Assembly: GCA_002050275.1 (NCBI GenBank)
Contig: MWTB01000004.1
Span: 124,001 to 188,000, forward strand
Direction: 5' to 3'
Source of the DNA: Anaerolineae bacterium UTCFX1
Lineage (GTDB): Bacteria > Chloroflexota > Anaerolineae > Anaerolineales > Villigracilaceae
Length of the DNA: 64,000 bases
Position 1 is the first letter of the stretch; the number at the start of each line of letters is the position of its first letter. Shown in pieces: positions 52,846 to 61,504 of the stretch. The notes under the pieces are model-generated. The model searched no databases, was not told the origin of the DNA, and worked only from the letters and a program-made list of their open reading frames with translations. The translations under genes and the position numbers were made by a program.

Positions 52846-53332
52846 ACAACGATTGTAACGCCTTTCGCGTAGCGCGAAAGGCAAGCGGCGGCAGGTGATT
52901 CCTATCGAACCATTCCACCGCGTCGGCATCGTCATCCGCCCGCAAATCGCCGCCGATAAACTCAGCAAGATAGATGATGACAAAATCTGCGCCGCGCGGA
53001 TGCTCGCGTCCCGACACTATATCAAACACGCGCAACGCTCGTACTGTGAGTCCCGTCTCCTCCAAACATTCGCGCGCGGCGGCAATAGCGGGATCTTCGC
53101 CGCTATTAACGAATCCCGCCGGCAGAGTCCACAGTCCGCGAAACGGTTCGTTGACGCGCCGCACCAATAGTACGCGCCCCGCTTGAACAACTAACGCCGC
53201 CGCCGCGACCTTCTGATCTTCAAAATAGATCCATCCGCATTGCGAACAGACTGGGCGGATGCGTCCAAATTTCTCGACCTTCGTCATCAATGCTCCGCAA
53301 CGGGGGCAGAAGTTAAAATCAGAATCCGTCAT
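52838..53332 (-). CDS. NUDIX hydrolase with N-terminal zinc ribbon
   Basis: The protein starts with a four-Cys zinc ribbon (FCPRCGALM...PVCSQCGWIYFEDQKVAAA, residues about 7-35), followed by the NUDIX box GFVNSGEDPAIAAARECLEETGL (about 75-97), which binds Mg. This layout resembles NADH pyrophosphatase-like or ADP-ribose hydrolases. The substrate is not determined. It overlaps the MEMO gene start by 8 bases, so the two are probably translated from one mRNA. Confidence 0.88.
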   Translation of the reverse strand: MTDSDFNFCPRCGALMTKVEKFGRIRPVCSQCGWIYFEDQKVAAAALVVQAGRVLLVRRVNEPFRGLWTLPAGFVNSGEDPAIAAARECLEETGLTVRALRVFDIVSGREHPRGADFVIIYLAEFIGGDLRADDDADAVEWFDRNHLPPLAFRATRKALQSLYA

Positions 53333-53368
53333 ACTTCTAAAGAACGGGATAGCGCGCCCCTTCTTACA

Positions 53369-53998
53369 TCATTTCCAACGATTGGAGGCGATGCGGCGCA
53401 ATATCGCCATAACCGCTCCGCATAACACGGCAACAAGAGCAAAGGCCATCTGCCATGTAGACGAAGTCAGCGATGTCATGGAACGTTCGTCGCCGGTTTC
53501 TCTGAGCTTCGCTGCGACGACTTCTTCCGTCGGCACGGGATTCGCCTCATCGGGCAGTGACGACAATTCGGGATTCGTCAAGCCGGGCGCAAAGGCGGGC
53601 ATGCTCTCGTCTGTTACGACGGCTTCTTGCGCAGCATATGGCGCCGGCGCGGCAGCTGCCGACAGTTGCATTGATCGTGAAGTCATCATATTCATACCAA
53701 ACGTGAAGAAGAATAATAATGTCGCCACAACCGTCGCAAACCGAAATATAAGATAAACGCGCGGGAGCGGAGGGTTGAGTCCTACCATATTCCGCGTAAG
53801 CGTAAAATTACGCGGCGCTCGGCGTTTAGGCAATTGGCGCAACACGGTCCGAACGGCGCGCAAATCGCCGAGAGTTGCGGCAAGTTCTTTATCAAATTCA
53901 AGGCGCGCTTCCAAGCGCGCCGCATCAGACGGGGTAATCTGTTGATCTAAATAAGCGGAGAGAAGTTCGAGGTCGCGTTGATTCATAAAACAATTCAT
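53369..53998 (-). CDS. anti-sigma factor-like membrane protein (metal ligands lost)
   Basis: The 209-residue protein directly follows the ECF sigma gene, its ATG overlapping the sigma stop as ATGA. Residues about 5-50 resemble an anti-sigma zinc-finger domain (LELLSAYLDQQITPSDAARLEARLEFDKELAATLGDLRAV), but the HxxxCxxC ligands are absent. A membrane helix near residues 98-118 and a second near 185-203 follow, with an Ala/Pro-rich extracytoplasmic part between. It probably holds the sigma factor at the membrane until a signal arrives. Confidence 0.75.
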   Translation of the reverse strand: MNCFMNQRDLELLSAYLDQQITPSDAARLEARLEFDKELAATLGDLRAVRTVLRQLPKRRAPRNFTLTRNMVGLNPPLPRVYLIFRFATVVATLLFFFTFGMNMMTSRSMQLSAAAAPAPYAAQEAVVTDESMPAFAPGLTNPELSSLPDEANPVPTEEVVAAKLRETGDERSMTSLTSSTWQMAFALVAVLCGAVMAILRRIASNRWK

Positions 53999-54615
53999 TT
54001 TGACGAACGCAGAGCGGCGTCGCTTATTAGACGATAAGATGCGGGCAAAAGTTCCGCAAAACCTTGTAGACATTCGCGCAATCTTAAGCGCGCGCGCGCG
54101 AGGCGGCTCTTAACGGTGCCAAGCGGCGCGCGAATCGCTATGGCAACTTCAGCGTAATCCATACCTTGAATATCCGCCATGACCACAACCGTTTTAAATT
54201 CAAGGGGCAGAGCGTCGAGGCAATGTTGGATCGCGTGTTCGACTTCGGCAGCTTCGGCTTGTTGAGCGGGAGTCGTGTTCGGGTCGACGAGCCAGCGCGG
54301 CGATTCAACTTCGTCGCCATCGTCGGCGTCAGGTTCGAGCGGAATCGTCGGTTGGCGTTTCTGGCGGCGCAATTCATCGTAGCATGCGTTGGTAACGGAG
54401 CGCATAAGCCACGCTTTAAACGATCCGCCGCGAAACGCAGCGATGCTTTTGAAGGCGGAGATGAACGTCTCTTGCGACGCATCGGCAGCTTGTTCCTCGT
54501 CGCCAAGGATGCGTAAAGCAACGTTAAACACGCTGTCTTGATAATGCAAGACGAGCGTGTTAAAGGCGTCCAGACTGCCATTTTTTACATCGGCAATGAG
54601 AGCCTGCTCGTTCAT
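53995..54615 (-). CDS. ECF-type RNA polymerase sigma factor
   Basis: This 206-residue sigma-70 family protein has region 2 (DAFNTLVLHYQDSVFNVALRILGDEEQAADASQETFISAFKSIAAFRGGSFKAWLMRSVTNACYDELRR) and region 4 (LPLEFKTVVVMADIQGMDYAEVAIAIRAPLGTVKSRLARARLRLRE). There is an acidic linker between them. It lacks regions 1 and 3 as expected for ECF factors. It overlaps its probable anti-sigma partner. The signal and regulon are unknown. Confidence 0.92.
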   Translation of the reverse strand: MNEQALIADVKNGSLDAFNTLVLHYQDSVFNVALRILGDEEQAADASQETFISAFKSIAAFRGGSFKAWLMRSVTNACYDELRRQKRQPTIPLEPDADDGDEVESPRWLVDPNTTPAQQAEAAEVEHAIQHCLDALPLEFKTVVVMADIQGMDYAEVAIAIRAPLGTVKSRLARARLRLRECLQGFAELLPASYRLISDAALRSSK

Positions 54616-54674
54616 AGGTTCATTTTGCTAAATCGTAAATATAGAAAGAAGACATTCACGAAAACACTGTTTGG

Positions 54675-55058
54675 CTATTTTTTACGTTTGAGGAAAAAGA
54701 AAAGATATATTCCACGCCAGAGCGCCATTCCCAACATGGACATACCGACCAGAATGTTCGCAAATATCAGCAACACCGTCGCCGCGCCAAGCAGGTTTGC
54801 GCGCAACTGCGCCGCAAAAGGCGCAGCGACCAGCATGATTAAGGCAGGACGCCAAAGCTGCTTCGGGTCTGAAATAATCTCCATTCGGAAGAGTCCTAAT
54901 CCGGGAGCGAGGGCAAACCACGCCGCAACGAGCGGAATGAAGATAATAAGAAAGCGTGGAATAACCGACCAGTCCATATCTCCATGAAAAATATATCCGA
55001 CGGCGGTGACGATCGCGATCGCGATCGCATCGCTAATAGCTAACGCTTTTCTCGACAT
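54675..55058 (-). CDS. DUF3054 membrane protein
   Basis: The 127-residue protein has four membrane helices and the segment GDMDWSVIPRFLIIFIPLVAAWFALAPGLGLF, typical of DUF3054. Its function is unknown. The ATG overlaps the stop codon of the upstream L7/L12-like gene (TAATG), so the two are translationally coupled. GGAGG lies just before. Confidence 0.8.
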   Translation of the reverse strand: MSRKALAISDAIAIAIVTAVGYIFHGDMDWSVIPRFLIIFIPLVAAWFALAPGLGLFRMEIISDPKQLWRPALIMLVAAPFAAQLRANLLGAATVLLIFANILVGMSMLGMALWRGIYLFFFLKRKK

Positions 55059-55546
55059 TATTTACCTCCAAGAAATAATACAACCGTCGCTATCCCGCAG
55101 GCGATCACTCCGCCCACTGCCGCAAGCAACAAAACAACGCGCGCGCCGCTTCCCTGATCTTGCGCAAACGGGTCGTTCTCAATCGCAGATTCATATGGCG
55201 CATTCTTTGATAGGTCGTGCGGCATAGCCGCTGCGATCCGAGTCACCGCGTCTTTTGCCTCTTTCAAGCCGATGCCGTATTCTTCGCGATAAATTTTCAC
55301 CGCTTCGATCTTCTTGCCTCTGGCGAGCATAGATCGAACCTTGCTTTCGAGAACGGGATTGTCAAAGTCGCGCGCGCTTGAGGGAGGTCTTGCCGCCTCC
55401 ATTCGCGCCATCTCTTCGATCGCTCGTTTCGCTTCCGCCAGATTAACGCCTGTCGCTTCGCGATACACTTGGATCGCTATAATAAGTTGCCCTGCGTCAA
55501 TCAACTCATGAATCTTTTGAACGTGCTGGGGTTGTAAACTCGGCAT
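55058..55546 (-). CDS. membrane-anchored protein with two ribosomal L7/L12 C-terminal-like motifs
   Basis: The 162-residue protein has two copies of a 35-residue helical unit: IHELIDAGQLIIAIQVYREATGVNLAEAKRAIEEM (residues about 12-46) and VRSMLARGKKIEAVKIYREEYGIGLKEAKDAVTRI (about 70-104). The 'GLKEAKDAV' part is the hallmark of the C-terminal domain of ribosomal protein bL12. A charged linker and one C-terminal membrane helix (VVLLLAAVGGVIACGIATVVLFLGG) follow. It might present a ligand-binding domain on the inner face of the membrane. Its role is unknown. Confidence 0.75.
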   Translation of the reverse strand: MPSLQPQHVQKIHELIDAGQLIIAIQVYREATGVNLAEAKRAIEEMARMEAARPPSSARDFDNPVLESKVRSMLARGKKIEAVKIYREEYGIGLKEAKDAVTRIAAAMPHDLSKNAPYESAIENDPFAQDQGSGARVVLLLAAVGGVIACGIATVVLFLGGK

Positions 55547-55570
55547 AACGACTCCTATGAAAATAGCCGG

Positions 55571-55598
55571 GGCAGACGCGCAAATCTGCTCCTATGGA
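55571..55598. repeat. short palindromic dispersed element, copy 2
   Basis: GGCAGA and TCTGC flank an 8-base centre, followed by TCCTATGG. It is the same element and orientation as 16093-16120, and here lies just after the lysS stop region upstream of the next transcript. Confidence 0.5.
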
Positions 55599-55599
55599 T

Positions 55600-57117
55600 T
55601 TATTCTTCCTTCCTCAACGCGGGGAACAATAGCACCTCGCGGATGGAATGTTTATCAAGCAACAACATGGCGAGACGATCCACACCCATGCCAAAGCCGC
55701 CATTGGGCGGCATTCCGTACCGCATAGCACGGAGGTAGTCTTCGTCGAGCGGATGTTTCTCGTCGTCGCCTTCCGCATAATCGCGTCCCATCTCAAGAAA
55801 ACGCTGTTCTTGATCGAGCGGGTCGTTCAGTTCGGTGAAGGCATTGCATAACTCAAAGCCAGCGACATAACCTTCAAAACGTTCCACTGTCAGCGGATCG
55901 CCCGGAATAGATTTCGCCAGCGGCGAAATGTCGCGCGGGTAATTATACAAGAAGGTCGGCTGGATTAACGTCGGCTCAAGAAATTCGCCGAGCAGAAAAT
56001 CAATCAACTTGCCGCGCGTCGCTTTCGGATCGGGCGCTTTGTTCGGATATTTCGCCCTGATCGCCTTGAACAAATCCTCGGCAGATTTACACTCATCGAT
56101 ATCAATGCCGCTGGTCTGTCGAATACCCTCGCGCATCTCAAGCCGCTTCCACGGAGGCGTTAGGTCAATTTCATCTTCTTTGTACTTGATCTTCATCGTC
56201 CCCAGCGTTTGTTGCGCGGCAAACGCCACCATGTTCTCGGCAAGTTCCATCACCTGCAAGTAATCTGCGTACGCCCAATAAAATTCAAGCTGCGTAAATT
56301 CAGGGTTATGTTTAAACGACACGCCCTCATTGCGGAAGTCGCGCCCGATCTCATAGACTTTCTCGAGATTGCCGACAAGCAGGCGTTTCAAATACAACTC
56401 GAACGAGATACGCAAATACATATCTTGATCGAGCTCATTGTGATGGGTCATAAACGGACGCGCCGCGGCTCCGCCATACAACGGTTGAAGGATGGGCGTT
56501 TCCACTTCGAGAAATCCTTTGCCATCCAGAAAATCGCGCAAGGCTTTGATGATCGTGGCGCGCTTACGGAACGTCTCACGGACCTCGGGATTCACCGCCA
56601 AATCTGCATAGCGCTGACGCGCGCGCAATTCGGGCTGCTCCAGCGCGGCATGACGGATAACAGTCCCATCTTCGAGAGTCTCATCTTTCGCAGCCGGCAG
56701 TGGGCTAATCGCTTTGGCGAGTATGCGAAAGTCGTGAACGTGAAGCGTCGCTTCGCCGCTTTTTGTGCGAAACATCATTCCTTCAGCCTGAATAAAATCG
56801 CCGAGGTCGAACATCTTGTTGAAAAGGTCAAGACGCTCTTTACCTACTTCATTAGCGCGGAGAAATAATTGAATTTTGCCCGCGCCATCTTCGATGTGCG
56901 CAAACGAAATTTTGCCCATCGTCCGCATCGCGCGGATGCGACCTGCAAGAACGGCGCGAACTTCCTTGCCATCTTTCTCGGCGGCTTCAAACGCGGCGGT
57001 CGCTTCGGCGCTGAGGTGCGTGCGTTGGACGCGCGTAGGAAACGGCTCCACGCCTTCTGCGCGAAGTTCTTCTAATTTTTGCAAACGGATTTTTTCAAGT
57101 TGAGTGTAATCAGCCAT
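55600..57117 (-). CDS. lysS: lysyl-tRNA synthetase, class II
   Basis: LysRS charges tRNA-Lys. The 505-residue protein has an N-terminal OB-fold anticodon domain (VLAGRIRAMRTMGKISFAHIEDGAGKIQLFLR) and the class II motifs: motif 2 YEIGRDFRNEGVSFKHNPEFTQLEFYWAYADY and motif 3 GMPPNGGFGMGVDRLAMLL near the end. The length is normal. There are two Met codons at the start; I take the second, though the first is equally possible. No T-box is visible upstream. Confidence 0.96.
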   Translation of the reverse strand: MADYTQLEKIRLQKLEELRAEGVEPFPTRVQRTHLSAEATAAFEAAEKDGKEVRAVLAGRIRAMRTMGKISFAHIEDGAGKIQLFLRANEVGKERLDLFNKMFDLGDFIQAEGMMFRTKSGEATLHVHDFRILAKAISPLPAAKDETLEDGTVIRHAALEQPELRARQRYADLAVNPEVRETFRKRATIIKALRDFLDGKGFLEVETPILQPLYGGAAARPFMTHHNELDQDMYLRISFELYLKRLLVGNLEKVYEIGRDFRNEGVSFKHNPEFTQLEFYWAYADYLQVMELAENMVAFAAQQTLGTMKIKYKEDEIDLTPPWKRLEMREGIRQTSGIDIDECKSAEDLFKAIRAKYPNKAPDPKATRGKLIDFLLGEFLEPTLIQPTFLYNYPRDISPLAKSIPGDPLTVERFEGYVAGFELCNAFTELNDPLDQEQRFLEMGRDYAEGDDEKHPLDEDYLRAMRYGMPPNGGFGMGVDRLAMLLLDKHSIREVLLFPALRKEE

Positions 57118-57225
57118 CATATCACCACAGAGTCAATCTTAAAGAACATGCGCAAGTATACAAGCAGATAGGCGCATAAGGCAAGCCGCTGCGCGTTTTT
57201 GCATTCGCCGCTTCCGCGCTAACAC

Positions 57226-57252
57226 AAAATAAAACCCCGCGTAGGGGCGGGG
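57226..57252 (-). terminator. terminator after greA
   Basis: CCCCGC (57252-57247 on the minus strand) pairs with GCGGGG (57240-57235) around a 6-base loop, followed by TTTTATTTT. It separates greA from lysS. Confidence 0.8.
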
Positions 57253-57273
57253 CTAGTGTCATCATTCTTGAAT

Positions 57274-57741
57274 CTATCCAATTTTCAAGATTTTTACATT
57301 ATGCGCCCCGCCGGGCGTCTCGACTTTTACACTATCGCCGACCTTATGATTTAAGATAGCTTTCCCAATCGGCGATTCGTTCGAGATCTTTCCCTCGCGC
57401 GGGTTGGCTTCCGCCGCGCCGACGATAGTGAATGTCTCCGCCTCAAAGTTGCCTTCCTTAATCGTCACCGTCGAGCCGAGACGCACAATGTCATTCTTCT
57501 TCTTGCCTATGTCTTCAATGATCTTAGCGGTCGCAAGCAATAAGTCTAATTCTTGAATGCGACCCTCTACAAACGCCTGTTCATTCTTCGCGGCTTCATA
57601 TTCGGCGTTCTCGATCAGTTCGCCGCCTTCCATAGCCTCGTGCAGACGATCGGCAACCTCCTGCCGCTTAACGGTTCGGAGGAAATCCAATTCATCCTGA
57701 AGTTTTTGATAACCTTCTTTAGTCAGAAAATTGTCAGCCAT
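57274..57741 (-). CDS. greA: transcription elongation factor GreA
   Basis: GreA rescues backtracked RNA polymerase by stimulating RNA cleavage. The 155-residue protein has the N-terminal coiled coil (FLTKEGYQKLQDELDFLRTVKRQEVADRLHEAMEGGELIENAEYEAAKNEQAFVEGRIQELD), whose tip holds the acidic residues that reach the active site, and the C-terminal FKBP-like domain (GSTVTIKEGNFEAETFTIVGAAEANPREGKISNESPIGKAILNHKVGDSV). A terminator follows. An imperfectly placed hairpin (57764-57786) lies just upstream. Confidence 0.96.
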   Translation of the reverse strand: MADNFLTKEGYQKLQDELDFLRTVKRQEVADRLHEAMEGGELIENAEYEAAKNEQAFVEGRIQELDLLLATAKIIEDIGKKKNDIVRLGSTVTIKEGNFEAETFTIVGAAEANPREGKISNESPIGKAILNHKVGDSVKVETPGGAHNVKILKIG

Positions 57742-57763
57742 CTCTGTTTCCTGCCAATATGAT

Positions 57764-57786
57764 TTTGTCCCGCAAAGCGGGACAAA
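57764..57786. repeat. hairpin between the PIG-L gene and greA
   Basis: TTTGTCCCGC (57764-57773) pairs perfectly with GCGGGACAAA (57777-57786) around AAA. No T-tract follows on the minus strand, so it may be an mRNA-stabilising hairpin or a weak terminator of the PIG-L gene. Confidence 0.45.
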
Positions 57787-57869
57787 TAAATCTTCTTAGG
57801 TTACTTTCCTAAAAAGCGGGCATACTATATCACGGATTGACGGTCAATACAAGTAAAATTCGAACCTGT

Positions 57870-58607
57870 CTACTCATATCGGTATGTGCGAATTCCTCGT
57901 CGTTTTGACCAGTAATTTCGAAGGGATTCTGTTGCTATTGCAGGGGTATTAAAGCCCTCTCCCAGCGCTGGCAGTTGAGACGTATACTGCAACGTCGCTT
58001 CGCTCCAGCAAACAAAGCTAGATTCAGCGATACTGACAACAGCCTCGCTCATCCTAGTCGTTTTGGCAGAAAGTTCCTCCGGCTTCAAGAGGACGTAAGG
58101 CACGTCTAGTATATACAGCAGCGATCTTCTTAATAATTCGGCGGCGCGGCGTGTGAGCGCGTGATCTACATGTGATCCAAGCCCAAGTTGGCAAACCAGC
58201 CTATCGTCGAGATTGAGACGAGCAGAGATAGCGGAGGCGACTTGCATAGGATAATCAGCGTCGGCTTCGTGAATCGCGCCAAAGACGTCGGAAGGATAAA
58301 GCCAGTCGCCATTTCTATCACGCCGGTAGATGCAATCTACAAAATCGAAATGAACGGCTTTCGCGCCAAGAATAGACGCGGCTAACCGATCTTCCTCGCG
58401 GCGTTTACAAACGGCTTCTTCCGCAGAAGAGAATCCCCATACGGAGTGAAGCGTTTGCGCAAACGGAGAACATTCACGCAGATGCGGATCGCCGCACATA
58501 ATCGTCCAGATTTCAACAGGAATGCCCGCTTGCGTTTGTTCATAAATTAAGCCACCCGCAGAAAAGACGGCATCGTCAAGGTGTGGAGAAAGATAAATCC
58601 AACGCAT
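57870..58607 (-). CDS. PIG-L/LmbE-family deacetylase
   Basis: PIG-L enzymes remove acetyl groups from N-acetylglucosamine-type substrates with a zinc ion. The 245-residue protein starts MRWIYLSPHLDDAVFSAGGLI, the PHxDD metal motif with the catalytic Asp. The third metal ligand is in LGSHVDHALTRRAA (about residues 144-157). Typical substrates include mycothiol precursors and sugar conjugates, but the substrate here is unknown. It lies 39 bases downstream of the GH13 gene. Confidence 0.9.
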   Translation of the reverse strand: MRWIYLSPHLDDAVFSAGGLIYEQTQAGIPVEIWTIMCGDPHLRECSPFAQTLHSVWGFSSAEEAVCKRREEDRLAASILGAKAVHFDFVDCIYRRDRNGDWLYPSDVFGAIHEADADYPMQVASAISARLNLDDRLVCQLGLGSHVDHALTRRAAELLRRSLLYILDVPYVLLKPEELSAKTTRMSEAVVSIAESSFVCWSEATLQYTSQLPALGEGFNTPAIATESLRNYWSKRRGIRTYRYE

Positions 58608-58646
58608 TGGGTAATTTAACTATAGACGCATATGACAGGTTATGAG

Positions 58647-61457
58647 TTAACGCTCGCTTACTCGCGTCTTCTTTGCAAGCGACTTCTTCGCCGCAGGTTT
58701 CTTTTTAGCGATAACCTTTTCCTTTACCGATTTTTTTACAGTAGGTTTTGCCTTGCTAGTTTTCGTCTTCTTTCTATTTTCCACTTTCTTTCTTCCTTCC
58801 CCTTTCGAGGACAATGTCTTCTTCACCGCCTTCTTCCTCGCCTTCTTGACCTTCACCTCTTCCAAAACAACTTCCCCTTTCACTCCAAACATCTCCTCCC
58901 ACTTCGCGGACATAGACTCCACCCCCGCCCCGCTCAACGCGTCGCAAATCACTTTCCACTCGCCACTTTCTACGAATTGAAAATCCATAAATACGTGATG
59001 TTGGTAGGCATGTAGTTCAACATACAGCCCCTTGCTCCAAAGTTCCTCGCACGAGCGGATGTATTCCAAGCGCGTGACATAATCTTTGAAGATGACAAAT
59101 CCTTCAAACGGAAGTCTCAGCGCTTCGGCTAAAGATTTCTGCCGCAAGTCTCCTGTAGATTTGTCGAGATACGCGGCGGAGGTTTTTATCCAGCCTTTGG
59201 TGTCGGCGAAGCGGTTGTGATAGAGGACGAGTCCGCGCTCATCTTGGTGAATGTTCGAGTACGCAAAAACATTTTCGTCAACACTTCCATTGGCGGTGAA
59301 GAGGTCGAAGAGGAAGAAATTTTCCACGTCAGCGAACAGGTAGCGGCGGTGAAGAAGCGGAAAGATCTTCCAATCGTGACCGGCGATCAAGCCTTCATTG
59401 GGAGTCTCGTCCCATTTCGGTTTACGGAACTCCATCCCATATTTTTCGCGGAAGCCCTCCACTTGTCCGTGACCGAACATCGGCAAGCCGGGCAAAGTTG
59501 ATAATACAGTTGCGATTCCAAAATATTTATCGCCATCGCCGAATTGCTCGATGGCGGTTTTTTCATCGGGGTTGTTCATGAAGTTGACGTAGCGCTTGAG
59601 AATTTGCGGATCGAACTCCAGCGTGTTCTTGATCGCGGCGCGATATTTGGCGTTGTCTTCATCTCTCAGCATGTGCATGAACGCGGAGTTGTACACGCGG
59701 TGCATTCCCAGCGTGCGGACGAAATATCCTTCGAGCAGCCAGAACGCTTCGGCGAGGAGCAGGGTATCGGGAACTTCCGCCGCGACTCGATCCACCACTT
59801 CGCGCCAAAACTCCTGCGGAATCGCCGCGTCAAATTCGGACCTCGTCATGCCGTGCTCGGACCTCGACGGAATCGCCCCCCCGGCGCCCGGCTCGGGAAA
59901 CCACAAGCGTTGGATGTGTTTCTTCGCCAACGTCATCGCCGCGTCAAAACGGATGACGGGAAAATTGCGCGCCACGTGCAAAATGGTTTGGATGATCGCC
60001 TCGCGCACTTCGGCTTTGGTGTAATCGAGTTGCGCGGTGTCGTTCCACGGAAAGGACGTGCCATCGTTGCCGTGATAGATATAGCGCACGTCGCCCGTGA
60101 AATGATCACGGCGTTGAAAGACGACGGCGGCGTCGGTCTTGTTGTAATAATGATCTTCGAGATAAATCCCCACTCGAATATCGTCGGAAAGATTTTCAGA
60201 CTTGAACGAATACGAAGGGTACGGCGAATACGGAAGCGACAAAAACCAATCGGGATGCTCGATCACCCACTTCGAGTCAATGCCCATGTGATTCGGAACC
60301 ATGTCGGCGGACAAACGAATCCCTCTCCCCCACGCGCGAGTTCTCAAATTCTCCAATGCTCCCCACCCACCTAAATCTTCTGCGATGTCATACGAAAAAA
60401 GAGAGTAGGCAGACGCAACCGCGTCCGCGTCACCCATGCGTTGTTTGATGCGCTGACTGGCGCGACTCCGCTCCCATAAGCCGATCAGCCATAAGCCCGT
60501 GAAGCCGCGATCGCGCAGGATGTCCAGTTCTTCATCGGGGATTTGGTCGAGAGTTTTTATCCAACGACCATATTTTCTCGAAAGTTGTTCGAGCCACACA
60601 TACGAATTCTTTGCGATGAGAATTAAGCGCGGCATCCACTCTTTGTCGGGGCTGTATCTTTCATATTCGGCATACTCGCCGCCTGAATAGGTTGCGACGG
60701 GGATGTCCGCTTTGAAATCGCCGTGCGCCAGTTGGTGACGGAGCGTCTCTTCGTGAAGATAGTCCACGCCGCGCAAGAGACGCGACACAAACTCGTCGCC
60801 GAGTAGGTTCCCCCATTTTTCAAGGATGAACTGCAACTGCCCTTCAAGCGAATCGGGAAAGGCTTCGGCGGGCGCGCGCAGGATTTCAAACAGAGATTCG
60901 GATGTTTCTGAGATGCCCGCGTTATCTTTCGCAATTTTCGCAAAGAAGGCGTCAAGGGCGGCGATCAAATTTTTATAAGCCGTCGGTTCGAGCGGCGCGT
61001 CGTCCACCAACTCGAGCATGGCGCTCACGGCTGGGTTGGCGTTATGCGTAAAGACGTAGATCAATTCTTCGGCTGATCTGACGCGCCCATTGGTAAGTTT
61101 GGCAAGATACTCGTCCACTGCCTGCTCGCCGCGATACACGCTTTCCGGCGGGAACTCGGCGACGAATCGTTTTTCCGCGCGGTCAACCGAATCCGCGCCA
61201 ACTTTTTCGCTGGCAGAGTTGACCGCCGTGTTCATCACTGGCGGCGGGGCAAAACGCCTCACGAGCGCGCGCAGAGCCTCGTCAATGAGCGATAAGGCGT
61301 AAAGGTCTGAAGCAGGCAGAGGGTATGAGCGCAATGCGCTGATCTGAGCGGCAAGTTCTCTTGCAGAGGCGAAGTCGCGAAAATAGACGTCTCCATCGTC
61401 GCGGAAGAAATCTGAAGAAAATCCATAAAGATCGCGTGAAGTTTTTGTAATGCGCAT
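58647..61457 (-). CDS. GH13 alpha-amylase-family enzyme with lysine-rich tail
   Basis: The 936-residue protein has a (beta/alpha)8 glycoside hydrolase 13 core: region I ADMVPNHMGIDSKW (about residue 385), region II PVIRFDAAMTLAKKHIQRLW with the nucleophile Asp, region III LLLAEAFWLLEG with the acid/base Glu, and a region IV-like FMNNPDEKTA. The C-terminal 70 residues are almost only Lys, Ala, Ser, Thr and Val (KKARKKAVKKTLSSKGEG...KKPAAKKSLAKK), like histone H1 tails. No signal peptide is seen, so it acts in the cytoplasm on glycogen or a related glucan. The exact activity (amylase, transferase, phosphorylase) is open. Confidence 0.85.
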   Translation of the reverse strand: MRITKTSRDLYGFSSDFFRDDGDVYFRDFASARELAAQISALRSYPLPASDLYALSLIDEALRALVRRFAPPPVMNTAVNSASEKVGADSVDRAEKRFVAEFPPESVYRGEQAVDEYLAKLTNGRVRSAEELIYVFTHNANPAVSAMLELVDDAPLEPTAYKNLIAALDAFFAKIAKDNAGISETSESLFEILRAPAEAFPDSLEGQLQFILEKWGNLLGDEFVSRLLRGVDYLHEETLRHQLAHGDFKADIPVATYSGGEYAEYERYSPDKEWMPRLILIAKNSYVWLEQLSRKYGRWIKTLDQIPDEELDILRDRGFTGLWLIGLWERSRASQRIKQRMGDADAVASAYSLFSYDIAEDLGGWGALENLRTRAWGRGIRLSADMVPNHMGIDSKWVIEHPDWFLSLPYSPYPSYSFKSENLSDDIRVGIYLEDHYYNKTDAAVVFQRRDHFTGDVRYIYHGNDGTSFPWNDTAQLDYTKAEVREAIIQTILHVARNFPVIRFDAAMTLAKKHIQRLWFPEPGAGGAIPSRSEHGMTRSEFDAAIPQEFWREVVDRVAAEVPDTLLLAEAFWLLEGYFVRTLGMHRVYNSAFMHMLRDEDNAKYRAAIKNTLEFDPQILKRYVNFMNNPDEKTAIEQFGDGDKYFGIATVLSTLPGLPMFGHGQVEGFREKYGMEFRKPKWDETPNEGLIAGHDWKIFPLLHRRYLFADVENFFLFDLFTANGSVDENVFAYSNIHQDERGLVLYHNRFADTKGWIKTSAAYLDKSTGDLRQKSLAEALRLPFEGFVIFKDYVTRLEYIRSCEELWSKGLYVELHAYQHHVFMDFQFVESGEWKVICDALSGAGVESMSAKWEEMFGVKGEVVLEEVKVKKARKKAVKKTLSSKGEGRKKVENRKKTKTSKAKPTVKKSVKEKVIAKKKPAAKKSLAKKTRVSER

Positions 61458-61504
61458 ATCGTAATGATAACCCCATTGAATGATTTCGAGTATACTTCGC
61501 GGCG

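Noticed and set aside
59544-60374. 276-residue open frame on the plus strand
   Set aside because: It is antisense to the GH13 gene and has no coding features; it arises from the biased third positions of that gene.
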